From JAYRWN01 sp041917975 (GTDB taxonomy: Bacteria > Bacteroidota > Bacteroidia > Chitinophagales > Saprospiraceae), in NCBI GenBank assembly GCA_041917975.1, contig JAYRWN010000365.1, positions 1 to 42,844 of the forward strand: DNA of 42,844 bases, in the 5' to 3' direction. A program made the position numbers and the translations under genes. Shown here piece after piece: positions 33,311-41,638 of this stretch. The notes under the pieces are model-generated. The model searched no databases. It saw only the letters and a list, made by a program, of their open reading frames with translations, and had not been told where the DNA came from. How positions within the stretch are numbered: the stretch's first letter is position 1; every line of letters starts with the position of its first letter.

Positions 33311-35281
33311 TTACTCCGTTTTTTTCCTTTTTTTAGTATGGGTGGTCTTGAGATTTATGATTGGAGGTTTATGCATAATTTTAAAAATGATTCCCCCAAA
33401 TGCCGGCAAGGTGATCTTAAATTGGTAATAATACTTTTCGTGCAACGTGATCCGTTTTGGTACTAATTTATCTGCAACCAGAGTGCTGTCGCCATGGTAA
33501 TGTGTGCTGGCACTGTTAAAAATTAATTCCAGGTCAGTCTTAAAAGGTAAATTAATCAGATAATCTGTGCGCTCAATTGGGGTAAAATTACAGAGAACCA
33601 GTACATCAGGATCTTCGGTCAGACATTTGCGCCGATAAACTATTATGGAATGATGATAATCAGAAATATCCACCCATTCAAAACCGTCCAGCGAATAATT
33701 CTGGCTGTACAGGGCTGGATAGCTGCGAAACAAGTGATTTAAATCTTTGACCAACAGTTGCACCCCTTTATGATAAGGGAATTCTAATAAAGACCAAGAC
33801 AATTGACTTTTAAAATTCCATTCTTTAGTCTGGGCAAATTCCCCACCCATAAACAATAATTTTGCACAAGGGTGGGTAAACATATAGGTATATAAAAGGC
33901 GTAGTTGCGCAAATTTTTGGTCTTCGGTGCCCGGCATTTTGTAAATGAGAGAAGCTTTGCCATGAACGACTTCATCATGCGATAAAGGCAAAACGAAGTT
34001 TTCATGAAAGGCATAGATCATACTGAATGTAATTTGGCCTTGGTGATTTTTGCGAAAAAGCGGATCCATGGAAAAATATTTCAGGGTATCGTGCATCCAG
34101 CCCATCATCCATTTCATGCCAAATCCTAATCCGTTTTTATCTACAGGATGGGATACACCGGGGTACGCGGTGGATTCCTCCGCTATGGTTTGCACATCCG
34201 GGAATGCGCGGTAAACTTCGGTATTTAATTCTTTAATGAATGAAATGGCTTGCAAATTGCCATTGCCGCCAAATTCATTGGGTTCCCATTCACCCTCTTT
34301 GCGGGAATAATCCAAATACAACATAGAAGCAACTGCATCTACGCGCAATCCATCCACATGATATTTTTCCAACCAGAAGATGGCGTTACTGATGAGGAAA
34401 GCGCGCACCTCCGGCCGACCATAATTAAAGATGAGGGATTGCCAGTCTGGATGGAAGCCTTTCCGGGGATCGGAGTGTTCATAGGCGTGTGTGCCATCAA
34501 AGTAGCCTAAACCTGGTCCGTCCGTAGGGAAATGACTGGGCACCCAATCCATAATGACCCCGATGCCAGCCTGATGTAATGTGTCAATAAGGTACATCAG
34601 ATCCTCGGGGTTGCCGTAACGCGAACTGGCGGCAAAGAACCCTGTGATTTGGTATCCCCAGGAAGGCTCGTAAGGAAAGTGCATGACTGGCATAAATTCC
34701 ACATGAGTGAACCCCAGCTCATTAACATAATCTGCCAGCGGCTGGGCAATGGCCCGGTAGGACAGGGATTTACCTTCTTCATCCCGGCGCCAGCTGCCTA
34801 AATGCACTTCATAAATGGAATAAGGCGCCTGGAGGCTATTTTTTGCTTTCCTGCCAGTCATCCATTCCTGATCACCCCAGGTGTAATCCAGGCTCCAGAT
34901 TTTCGTGGCGGTCTGCGGGGGGTGCTCGGCCGTATAACCGTAAGGATCAGCTTTTTCCAAAATCTGGTTGCGATTGGTGGAAACGATGGAATATTTGTAT
35001 AAAGTACCTTTGGCGAGTCCGGGAATAAATCCTTCCCAGATGCCGGATCCGTCCCAGCGCACGTAAAGTTGGTGGTCTTCACCATCCCATTCGTTGAAGT
35101 CTCCAATGACCGAAACATATTTAGCCGCCGGCGCCCAAACGGCGAAATATATACCTGTTTCGCCTTCCAGTACCATCTCACGGGACCCAAATTTTTCAAA
35201 CAAACGATAATGCTTGCCCTGTTTAAGCAGATAAATGTCGTAATCGGTAAGTTGAGTACATAATTTGGTGCGGTTGGCCAT
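33311..35281 (-). CDS. glgB: 1,4-alpha-glucan (glycogen) branching enzyme
   Basis: This enzyme cuts alpha-1,4 glucan chains and rejoins them by alpha-1,6 bonds during glycogen synthesis. The 656 residues have an N-terminal CBM48 domain (about 35-115, YFAVWAPAAKYVSVIGDFNE). The GH13 barrel carries nucleophile Asp315 (DGLRVDAVASM), acid Glu368 (TIAEEST) and Asp436 (LSHDEVVHGK). A C-terminal beta domain follows. It is shorter than the 728-residue Escherichia coli enzyme because it lacks the extra N-terminal module. The gene starts 5 bases after the esterase stop. No other glycogen gene is visible nearby. Confidence 0.96.
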   Translation of the reverse strand: MANRTKLCTQLTDYDIYLLKQGKHYRLFEKFGSREMVLEGETGIYFAVWAPAAKYVSVIGDFNEWDGEDHQLYVRWDGSGIWEGFIPGLAKGTLYKYSIVSTNRNQILEKADPYGYTAEHPPQTATKIWSLDYTWGDQEWMTGRKAKNSLQAPYSIYEVHLGSWRRDEEGKSLSYRAIAQPLADYVNELGFTHVEFMPVMHFPYEPSWGYQITGFFAASSRYGNPEDLMYLIDTLHQAGIGVIMDWVPSHFPTDGPGLGYFDGTHAYEHSDPRKGFHPDWQSLIFNYGRPEVRAFLISNAIFWLEKYHVDGLRVDAVASMLYLDYSRKEGEWEPNEFGGNGNLQAISFIKELNTEVYRAFPDVQTIAEESTAYPGVSHPVDKNGLGFGMKWMMGWMHDTLKYFSMDPLFRKNHQGQITFSMIYAFHENFVLPLSHDEVVHGKASLIYKMPGTEDQKFAQLRLLYTYMFTHPCAKLLFMGGEFAQTKEWNFKSQLSWSLLEFPYHKGVQLLVKDLNHLFRSYPALYSQNYSLDGFEWVDISDYHHSIIVYRRKCLTEDPDVLVLCNFTPIERTDYLINLPFKTDLELIFNSASTHYHGDSTLVADKLVPKRITLHEKYYYQFKITLPAFGGIIFKIMHKPPIINLKTTHTKKRKKTE

Positions 35282-35286
35282 GGAGT

Positions 35287-36069
35287 TTAAAATTTATCTT
35301 TAAAAGCCCAATTTAAAAATACCGGCAAGGCTTCAGCCCAGGTTTGGGGCTCGTGTCGTCCGCCGTGCATTTCATGAAAATACATGTCCTGATTTGGATC
35401 ATAACCGAGGAGCTGAAGCCGATGCATAAGGTCATTGATGTCATCGATTACATCAATAACGCCATTGTTATTGCGGTCGGATTTTTCATCTTCAGTTCCA
35501 GCCTGAAACCAGAATTTTACACCTTCTTTTTTAGTAGACTGTTCAATTTTTTGGTGCATAATGCGATGCCCGTCAGGGTTATCCGAATTAAAAGCTTGAG
35601 ACCTCCACCAGAATGATCCGGAAAAGGCTCCTAATTTGCTAAAGAGGTTGGGATTTTCCCAGACAATGTCAAAGGCGGATAACGCCCCCAAAGAATAGCC
35701 GGCATAAACCGAACGTTCCGGTTGGTAGTTAAATTTAAACGAGCTGCGGATAAAAGGAAACAATTCGGTGGTGATGAATTTTTCATATTCCCAGGCTCGA
35801 GCGCCTCGCTTTCGGTAATCGGGCCATGACCTTACCCCGTATTCCTGAATGCGTTCCGCCGAGGCATGAATGGACGCAGTAAAAATGTTTAAACCTTCTT
35901 GTTCAAACCGGCTCAACGTGGTGGACAGCTGTAGATCATTGGACATCTGACCATCGTTCATCATTAGAAAATTGGTACAAGCGTCAAGCCGATCGGGTAT
36001 AAAAAAATCCACCGTAAACCGTTTATGCAAGGCGTGAGATAAAAAACCCTGACAGTGGAGGATATTCAT
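35287..36069 (-). CDS. Putative esterase (alpha/beta hydrolase, enterochelin-esterase-like)
   Basis: The 260-residue protein is an alpha/beta hydrolase of the putative-esterase (Fes/esterase D-like) group. It shows the nucleophile elbow VYAGYSLGALSAFD (Ser126), the follow-on KLGAFSGSFWW and a candidate base His239 in MHGGRHEPQTW. The acid is probably in the loop WFQAGTEDEKSD. Residues 198-209 read DRNNNGVIDVID, which matches a calcium-binding EF-hand/dockerin-type loop inserted next to the acid position. It has no signal peptide. It is the first gene of a two-gene unit with glgB and is divergent from the ATP-grasp cluster, so a role in that pathway is possible. Confidence 0.87.
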   Translation of the reverse strand: MNILHCQGFLSHALHKRFTVDFFIPDRLDACTNFLMMNDGQMSNDLQLSTTLSRFEQEGLNIFTASIHASAERIQEYGVRSWPDYRKRGARAWEYEKFITTELFPFIRSSFKFNYQPERSVYAGYSLGALSAFDIVWENPNLFSKLGAFSGSFWWRSQAFNSDNPDGHRIMHQKIEQSTKKEGVKFWFQAGTEDEKSDRNNNGVIDVIDDINDLMHRLQLLGYDPNQDMYFHEMHGGRHEPQTWAEALPVFLNWAFKDKF

Positions 36070-36123
36070 GATCTATAACATTACTTTCTGTGCTATTAAA
36101 CTCGCAATATCAGAATAAAATTT

Positions 36124-36131
36124 TAATTTTG
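36124..36131 (+). promoter_or_regulatory. -7 promoter element TAATTTTG upstream of the ATP-grasp cluster
   Basis: The box matches TAnnTTTG and lies 90 bases before ATG 36222, in the 152-base divergent gap with the esterase gene. No -33 element is clear. Confidence 0.4.
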
Positions 36132-36221
36132 CGCATCATTTACCTAAAGTTGCACCTGCATATTTATAATTCGTATTTGGTTGATAATTAATTATAAATA
36201 ATTATAAGTAAAATATCCTCT

Positions 36222-37211
36222 ATGAAAAAAATAGGTATACTCTTCGGTTTTGAAAATACGTTTCCTCCGGCGTTTGTAGAGGAGGTCAACAGCCGGAATG
36301 AAAAAGACATATTCGCTGAGTTCGTAAAAGTGGAGGAGTTAATGCAGGGCCGGGATTCCGGGTATGCGGTGATTATAGACCGGATTTCCCAGGATGTTCC
36401 GTTTTACCGGGCTTTCCTGAAAAATGCCGCCTCGCAAGGTGCAGCGGTTATTAACAATCCCTTCTGGTGGAGTGCCGACGAAAAATTTTTTAATAATATT
36501 ATAGCCCAGGAATTAAAAGTGCCCGTGCCTAAAACGGTACTCCTGCCCAGCAAGGATATGCCTCAGGATACCCGCACAGCTTCCTTCAGGAATCTAAAAT
36601 ATCCCTTAAACTGGGAGATGATCTTTAATTATGTGGGTTTTCCCGCCTACTTTAAACCTCACTCCGGCGGTGGTTGGAAAAGTGTGTTTAAGGTGCATGA
36701 TGAAAAGGAATTTTTCGAAGCCTATAATCAAACCGGGCAACTGGTGATGATGCTCCAGGAATGTATTGATTTTACCGATTATTATCGCTGTTATTGTATC
36801 GGTACGGAACAGGTGCACATTATGCCTTATGAACCTCGTAACCCACATCATTTGCGTTATTTTCCTGAAAACCCTAACCGGGATAAGGTGATGATGGATA
36901 CCATTACGGACTACGTGCAGAAATTAAATGTGGCTCTAGGTTATGACTTTAATACGGTTGAATTTGCTGTAAAAGACGGGATACCTTACGCAATAGATTT
37001 TTGCAACCCGGCACCGGATGCTGAGATCACTTCCGTGGGGGAAGAAAACTTTAAATGGATTATCAAAGCAGCTGCTGACTTAGCGATAAGCCGGGCTCAG
37101 AGTCATAAACCAGGCCAGATGAACCTTCGCTGGGGCTCATTCATCAATCAAAGTACAGAACAGGGCATGTATTTGCATAAGCCTGCTAAAAAGAATACCA
37201 GCAAAAAGTAA
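36222..37211 (+). CDS. ATP-grasp ligase-like protein
   Basis: The 329-residue protein has an ATP-grasp layout. The N-terminal preATP-grasp domain (about 1-105) opens MKKIGILFGFENTFPPAFVE. The ATP-binding lysine and glycine loop are in AYFKPHSGGGWKSVF (Lys145, Gly149-151), the hinge is MMLQECIDFTDYYRCYCI (Glu180), and the metal site is VEFAVKDGIPYAIDFCNPAP (Glu247, Asp259, Asn262). Such enzymes join a carboxylate to an amine through an acyl-phosphate. It resembles the RimK/D-Ala-D-Ala ligase group, but the substrate is unknown. The amidotransferase-like gene begins 8 bases after its stop, so they are one operon. Confidence 0.87.
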   Translation: MKKIGILFGFENTFPPAFVEEVNSRNEKDIFAEFVKVEELMQGRDSGYAVIIDRISQDVPFYRAFLKNAASQGAAVINNPFWWSADEKFFNNIIAQELKVPVPKTVLLPSKDMPQDTRTASFRNLKYPLNWEMIFNYVGFPAYFKPHSGGGWKSVFKVHDEKEFFEAYNQTGQLVMMLQECIDFTDYYRCYCIGTEQVHIMPYEPRNPHHLRYFPENPNRDKVMMDTITDYVQKLNVALGYDFNTVEFAVKDGIPYAIDFCNPAPDAEITSVGEENFKWIIKAAADLAISRAQSHKPGQMNLRWGSFINQSTEQGMYLHKPAKKNTSKK

Positions 37212-37219
37212 TTTGAATT

Positions 37220-38035
37220 ATGGAGCAAGTGCGAGTGGCCATTCTGGATCTCTATGCGGGCACGCCAGGGATGGGAATGGGCAATTTGAAACGAATAGTG
37301 GAGGAGGTTTATCCTCCCATTGTTTATGATATTTTTGATGTGAGGCAGCATGCCGAGGTGCCTGATCTTTCTTATGACATTTATATCTCATCCGGCGGTC
37401 CCGGAGATCCTCGGGAAGGCGATGGGGTGTGGGATAAAGCGTATTTTGATTGGGTGGACGCTTTGTTGGCACATAATCGTGCACACCCTCACCACCCTAA
37501 ATATGCCTTTTTTATTTGTCACTCCTTTCAGATGTTGTGCCATCATTTGAAAATGGGTCGCGTTAGCAAACGGCCTAAAAAATCATTTGGTGTGTTTCCG
37601 GTCGAAAAAACAGCTCAAGGGAAAGACTTTTTTCTGTTCAGATTACTAAACGATCCTTTTTATGTGGCGGATTTTAGGTCCTACCAAATACGTCCGAACC
37701 TACGGCGGATCGATGAATTAGGCGTAGAGATACTGGCTATGGAGCTTGAAGATATGCGTCTGCACCGATATGGAGCCATGATGGCTTTACGTATCACTGA
37801 TCATATCATTGCCACTCAGTTTCATCCTGAAGCTGACCCAGAGGGTATGATGAACTATGCAGTAAAAGATGATTGGAGGAATATCATCATATCCCAATAT
37901 GGAGAAGAAATCTACCGTGAAATGATCGATCACCTTGAAGATCCTCAAAAAATCGATTTAACCTTTAAAAGTGTTTTGCCAGTGTTTTTACACCAGGCTG
38001 CCAATGCCGTCAGCAGGATTCCGGCACTGGTCTAA
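37220..38035 (+). CDS. Class I glutamine amidotransferase-like protein
   Basis: The 271-residue protein has the class I amidotransferase fold: oxyanion strand YISSGGPGDPRE (58-61 Gly/Pro region), nucleophile Cys100 in AFFICHSFQML, and the His202/Glu204 pair in TQFHPEADPEGM. The triad is therefore present. The nucleophile elbow is unusual, since the typical G-x-C-x-G is F-I-C-H-S here, so the protein may act on a substrate other than glutamine, for example as a gamma-glutamyl peptidase. It lies between two ATP-grasp-type genes. Possible roles are ammonia supply for amide formation or removal of a glutamyl group from the product. Confidence 0.87.
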   Translation: MEQVRVAILDLYAGTPGMGMGNLKRIVEEVYPPIVYDIFDVRQHAEVPDLSYDIYISSGGPGDPREGDGVWDKAYFDWVDALLAHNRAHPHHPKYAFFICHSFQMLCHHLKMGRVSKRPKKSFGVFPVEKTAQGKDFFLFRLLNDPFYVADFRSYQIRPNLRRIDELGVEILAMELEDMRLHRYGAMMALRITDHIIATQFHPEADPEGMMNYAVKDDWRNIIISQYGEEIYREMIDHLEDPQKIDLTFKSVLPVFLHQAANAVSRIPALV

Positions 38036-38094
38036 GAAATCTGTTATAAATTAGCCCTGTTTTTTTTTGGGCAAGGGTATTATAAATTAATCTA

Positions 38095-39282
38095 ATGGTA
38101 AACCACTGGCGCCGAGCATTTAATGCGACTTGGACTGAAGAAAAGTATCAACACATGCTTTCCTTTATATCCCAACGCTTTAACCACACCCCCAAGTTCA
38201 GAATTGCAGAAACTCCATTATTTATTAGCCGGGAATTCGAAAAAAAATTAATAGCGGCTGGAGAAGCGGTGGTCGGTGAAGTAGCCTCACCGGACTTTAA
38301 ATCAATCGATTTTTCTCCTATTCAAGCCCTGTTAGTTCCAGGTGATGCTCCGCATCCTATGTTTTTAGTTGTTGATTTTGGGGTTTGTGAAAGTACTGAT
38401 GGAAGTCTGGAGCCAAAACTGATTGAGATACAAGGATTTCCCTCATTATTTTATTATCAGTTGTTCTTGGCAGAAGCCTTTAAAACTACCTATCCTTTTC
38501 TGGCTGGCCACCGCCATCTCTTTGAAGTTGATGAAACGGAATACATCCGACTAATGAATGGTTTGATATTAGGCGGTCATGCTCCTGAAAATGTAGTCTT
38601 AATCGATTATGATCCTGCTAACCAAGCCACCGCCATTGATTTTTTCTGTACCCAAGCGGCCACCGGCATTACACCCATTTGCATCACTCAAGTAAAAAGG
38701 GCTGGGCGAGAATTATATTATATCAATAGCAATGGACAAAAAACACCAATCCATCGAATTTATAACCGATTGATATTTGATGAATTAGATCAGCATCCCG
38801 AACTGAAGCTTGAATTCAGTCTGCGTGAAGAGGTGGATGTGGAATGGGCGGGGCACCCTAATTGGTATTTTAAAGTAAGCAAATTCATTCTCCCTTACTT
38901 AAAATCGTCATGTGTTCCAGCTTCCCAGTTTCTTTCCAACGTTAAAACCATCCCATCCGATCTGGAAAATTATGTCTTAAAACCATTGTTTTCCTTTGCT
39001 GGAAGCGGCGTGGTCTTTGATGTGACTGCGGAGGATATTGCTCGTGTTACTCAACCGGAAAATTTCCTGTTACAACGCAAAGAAAAGTATGCTTCATTTC
39101 TGGAAGCGCCTGATGGTCTGGTTAAATCGGAAATAAGATTACTCTATGTGTGGGAAGATGGGCAAGATCGCCCTCGTCTAGTGCATAATTTATGCCGATT
39201 AAGTAAAGGACAGCTGATTGGGGTAAAATTTAATAAGAATAAAACCTGGGTCGGCGGCAGCATTTGTTTTTTTGAACCCTGA
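38095..39282 (+). CDS. Circularly permuted ATP-grasp-like protein, unknown substrate
   Basis: The 395-residue protein lacks a usual annotation, but its motif order is informative. A metal-site-like motif LIEIQGFPSLFYYQLFLAEA (Glu111, Gln113) comes early. It is followed by HRIYNRLIFDEL (about 220-231), and only near the C-terminus comes the ATP-binding lysine and glycine loop YVLKPLFSFAGSGVVFD (Lys296, Gly303, Gly305). A basic site KSEIRLLYVW (Arg348) and a final GVKFNKNKTWVGGS follow. This order, metal site before nucleotide loop, is that of circularly permuted ATP-grasps such as glutathionylspermidine synthase. It starts 59 bases after the amidotransferase-like gene and probably belongs to the same operon. 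Confidence 0.78.
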   Translation: MVNHWRRAFNATWTEEKYQHMLSFISQRFNHTPKFRIAETPLFISREFEKKLIAAGEAVVGEVASPDFKSIDFSPIQALLVPGDAPHPMFLVVDFGVCESTDGSLEPKLIEIQGFPSLFYYQLFLAEAFKTTYPFLAGHRHLFEVDETEYIRLMNGLILGGHAPENVVLIDYDPANQATAIDFFCTQAATGITPICITQVKRAGRELYYINSNGQKTPIHRIYNRLIFDELDQHPELKLEFSLREEVDVEWAGHPNWYFKVSKFILPYLKSSCVPASQFLSNVKTIPSDLENYVLKPLFSFAGSGVVFDVTAEDIARVTQPENFLLQRKEKYASFLEAPDGLVKSEIRLLYVWEDGQDRPRLVHNLCRLSKGQLIGVKFNKNKTWVGGSICFFEP

Positions 39283-39302
39283 TTCTTTACAGATAGGCCC
39301 AA

Positions 39303-39650
39303 TTAAAGATGCAATCTGGTTTTGCGACCTAAAAGGACTTCTTCCGATTCTCGTCGGTCAGGGTCAGGAACACAACAGTCCACAGGACATACCGCGGCGC
39401 ACTGGGGTTCCTCATGGAAACCTACGCATTCGGTACATTTATCAGGTACGATAAAATATAGATCGTTCGATACCGGGATATTTTTTTTATGAGCATCCAC
39501 GATGGTGCCGTCGTCCAATGTATAACTTCCTTTTACAGTATTCCCGTCGGCTATAGCCCATTCCACTCCACCTTCGTAGATGGCGTTATTGGGGCATTCC
39601 GGTTCGCAGGCTCCACAATTAATGCATTCGTCAGTGATGATGATGGCCAT
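39303..39650 (-). CDS. 2[4Fe-4S] ferredoxin
   Basis: The 115-residue protein has two cluster motifs. The first is CINCGACEPECP (Cys9, 12, 15, 19). The second is CTECVGFHEEPQCAAVCP (Cys72, 75, 84, 88), with the eight-residue loop typical of Allochromatium-type ferredoxins. About 50 residues between them form an insertion (about 24-68) containing VKGSYTLDDGTIVDAHKK. Two further Cys (92, 93) follow. It would transfer low-potential electrons in the cytoplasm. The partner enzymes are not in the window. It is transcribed alone and is convergent with the ATP-grasp cluster, with 20 bases between stops. Confidence 0.94.
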   Translation of the reverse strand: MAIIITDECINCGACEPECPNNAIYEGGVEWAIADGNTVKGSYTLDDGTIVDAHKKNIPVSNDLYFIVPDKCTECVGFHEEPQCAAVCPVDCCVPDPDRRESEEVLLGRKTRLHL

Positions 39651-39857
39651 GTCTGTCCCTAATTTTTATCTATTGATTAAGTCTCTAACAGCTGGGTCGC
39701 AAAATAAGTTTTAATACTTTCATTTTTTTACCGGTACACCCCAACAATTTGATCTGAAAAGCATTATTTTCAGCACCGATTTAACCTCTTTTAGATTGAA
39801 TTCAGGTAAGACATGGGGTGTCTAAATACAATCCTTAATCGGGAATCCAAATGTTTT

Positions 39858-41627
39858 ATGGTTGCAACTTTGAAGCTTATTCAAGCTGGACATTATGTCG
39901 GAATGTTTGTTCTTAGTTTATTATTTTATCTGGGATGTACACCTACATTACCTCCGGGTGATCCGGACCAAGGGGGATTGACCGTGCCGGACGGATTTGA
40001 AGTGATCGTCGTCGCCGATAGTCTTGGAAAAGCCAGACATTTGGCGGTCAATGATAATGGGGATATCTATGTGAAGCTGCGTTTCCCTCTTCAGGAGGGC
40101 GAAAATATCGCTTTAAGAGATAATAACGGCGATGGGAAGGCCGATGTAATCAAACATTGGGGGAATTACGGGGAAAAAGGTAATTATGGCTCCGGAATGC
40201 GTATACATAAAGGTTACCTGTATTTGAGCACGGCCGGGGAGGTGTATCGTCATCGTTTAATACCGGGTGAACTACTGCCTGCAATCCCCGGCGAACTTCT
40301 ACTGATTGATGATTATAAAAATGCTGTTTTTGGTTTTGAGCATGTGGCCAAACCCATTACGTTTGACGAGGCTGGTCATATGTACATTCCATTTGGATCT
40401 CCTGGTGATGTGTGCCAGATCGTTAATCGTAAGCCCGGCTCCTTAGGGCAATATCCTTGCCCGCAATTAGCCTATCATGGCGGTGTCTGGCAATTTGCAG
40501 AGGATAAACCGAACCAACTCCAAAAAGATGGTAAACTCTATGCCACCGGCATTCGCAGCATCGTGGGTATGGACTGGAATAAAGAAGATAATACGTTATA
40601 TGCTTTACAGCATGGCCGGGATAATTTTGCCTCCACCTGGCCGGATTTATTTTCACCCTGGCAAAGCGCTTTATTGCCGTCAGAAGAGTTTTTGCGGGTA
40701 AAGGAGGGGAGTGATGCGGGCTGGCCGTATTTATATTATGATCAGCTGCAAAGTAAAAAATTAGTAAATCCTGAATATGTCCATAAAGCGGATAGTATAG
40801 GAGACCCTTCGTTGTATAATCAGCCACTGATTGGATTCCCAGGTCATTTTGCACCCAATGATTTGTTGTTTTACACTGGGGATCAATTCCCGGAAAGGTA
40901 CAAAAATGGCGCTTTTATAGCTTTCCACGGATCTACCATCCGGGCGCCATATCCTCAAGCTGGTTATTTTATCGGGTTTGTACCTTTTAAAGATGGTCAA
41001 CCTTATGGACCTTGGGAAGTGTTTGCAGATGGATTCGCCGGAGTGGATACTATCCTTAATACCAGTAATGCCAAATATCGCCCAATGGGTCTGGCACAGG
41101 GTCCTGATGGGTCATTGTATATCAGTGAAAGTGAAAAAGGTAAAATTTGGAGGGTTATGTTTAAAGGAGATAGAAATTCCTTTGGACCAGGTCAATTGGC
41201 TGCCATGGAAAAACATAAAGAGTTACCGCACATTAAAACTCCGGATGAAAAGTTAGATAATATGGACATTGGGCGGATTGCAGCCGGCGAAAGACTTTAT
41301 TTAAAACATTGTAGTGTTTGTCATCTGCCGGATGGCAAAGGTGATGGCACACGATATCCGCCTATCTTCAATTCGGATTATGTCAACGGGGTGCCGGATC
41401 ACCTTATCCACATTATGTTAAAAGGCCTGCAAGGTAAAGTGACTGTGCGTGGACAAGTGTATGACGGGGTTATGCCTGCTTTCGATTATTTAGGTGATGA
41501 GGAGGTGGCTCAAATTCTGACCTATGTGCGGAATAATTTAGGCAACAAAGCTTCCAGCATTCCGGCATTTGCCGTGCAAATTGCCCGATACAAAATTAAC
41601 CATCCTAATGAAAAGCCTGCTGAATAA
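39858..41627 (+). CDS. Beta-propeller (sugar dehydrogenase-like) / cytochrome c fusion lipoprotein
   Basis: With ATG at 39858 the protein is 589 residues; an upstream ATG at 39813 would add 15. The signal ends in a lipobox, FVLSLLFYLGC. Residues about 40-440 form a six-bladed propeller of the sorbosone/glucose dehydrogenase kind, with VPDGFEVIVVADSLGKARHL, YATGIRSIVGMDWN and PMGLAQGPDGSLYISESEKG. A C-terminal cytochrome c domain has CSVCH (Cys485, Cys488, His489) and a likely Met539 in GVMPAFDYLG. It probably oxidises a sugar or related substrate at the cell surface and passes electrons to its own haem. The PQQ cofactor is inferred from relatives. Confidence 0.88.
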   Translation: MVATLKLIQAGHYVGMFVLSLLFYLGCTPTLPPGDPDQGGLTVPDGFEVIVVADSLGKARHLAVNDNGDIYVKLRFPLQEGENIALRDNNGDGKADVIKHWGNYGEKGNYGSGMRIHKGYLYLSTAGEVYRHRLIPGELLPAIPGELLLIDDYKNAVFGFEHVAKPITFDEAGHMYIPFGSPGDVCQIVNRKPGSLGQYPCPQLAYHGGVWQFAEDKPNQLQKDGKLYATGIRSIVGMDWNKEDNTLYALQHGRDNFASTWPDLFSPWQSALLPSEEFLRVKEGSDAGWPYLYYDQLQSKKLVNPEYVHKADSIGDPSLYNQPLIGFPGHFAPNDLLFYTGDQFPERYKNGAFIAFHGSTIRAPYPQAGYFIGFVPFKDGQPYGPWEVFADGFAGVDTILNTSNAKYRPMGLAQGPDGSLYISESEKGKIWRVMFKGDRNSFGPGQLAAMEKHKELPHIKTPDEKLDNMDIGRIAAGERLYLKHCSVCHLPDGKGDGTRYPPIFNSDYVNGVPDHLIHIMLKGLQGKVTVRGQVYDGVMPAFDYLGDEEVAQILTYVRNNLGNKASSIPAFAVQIARYKINHPNEKPAE

Positions 41628-41638
41628 ATCTGCCATGA

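Noticed and set aside
33311..36069. glgB and esterase as part of a full glycogen operon
   Set aside because: No glgA, glgC, glgP or glgX gene is in the window, so only a two-gene unit can be supported.
38050..38085. GCCC...GGGC stem after the amidotransferase-like gene as a terminator
   Set aside because: The T-run lies in the loop and not after the stem, and the stem is only 4 bases, so it would not terminate well; the third gene is kept in the operon.
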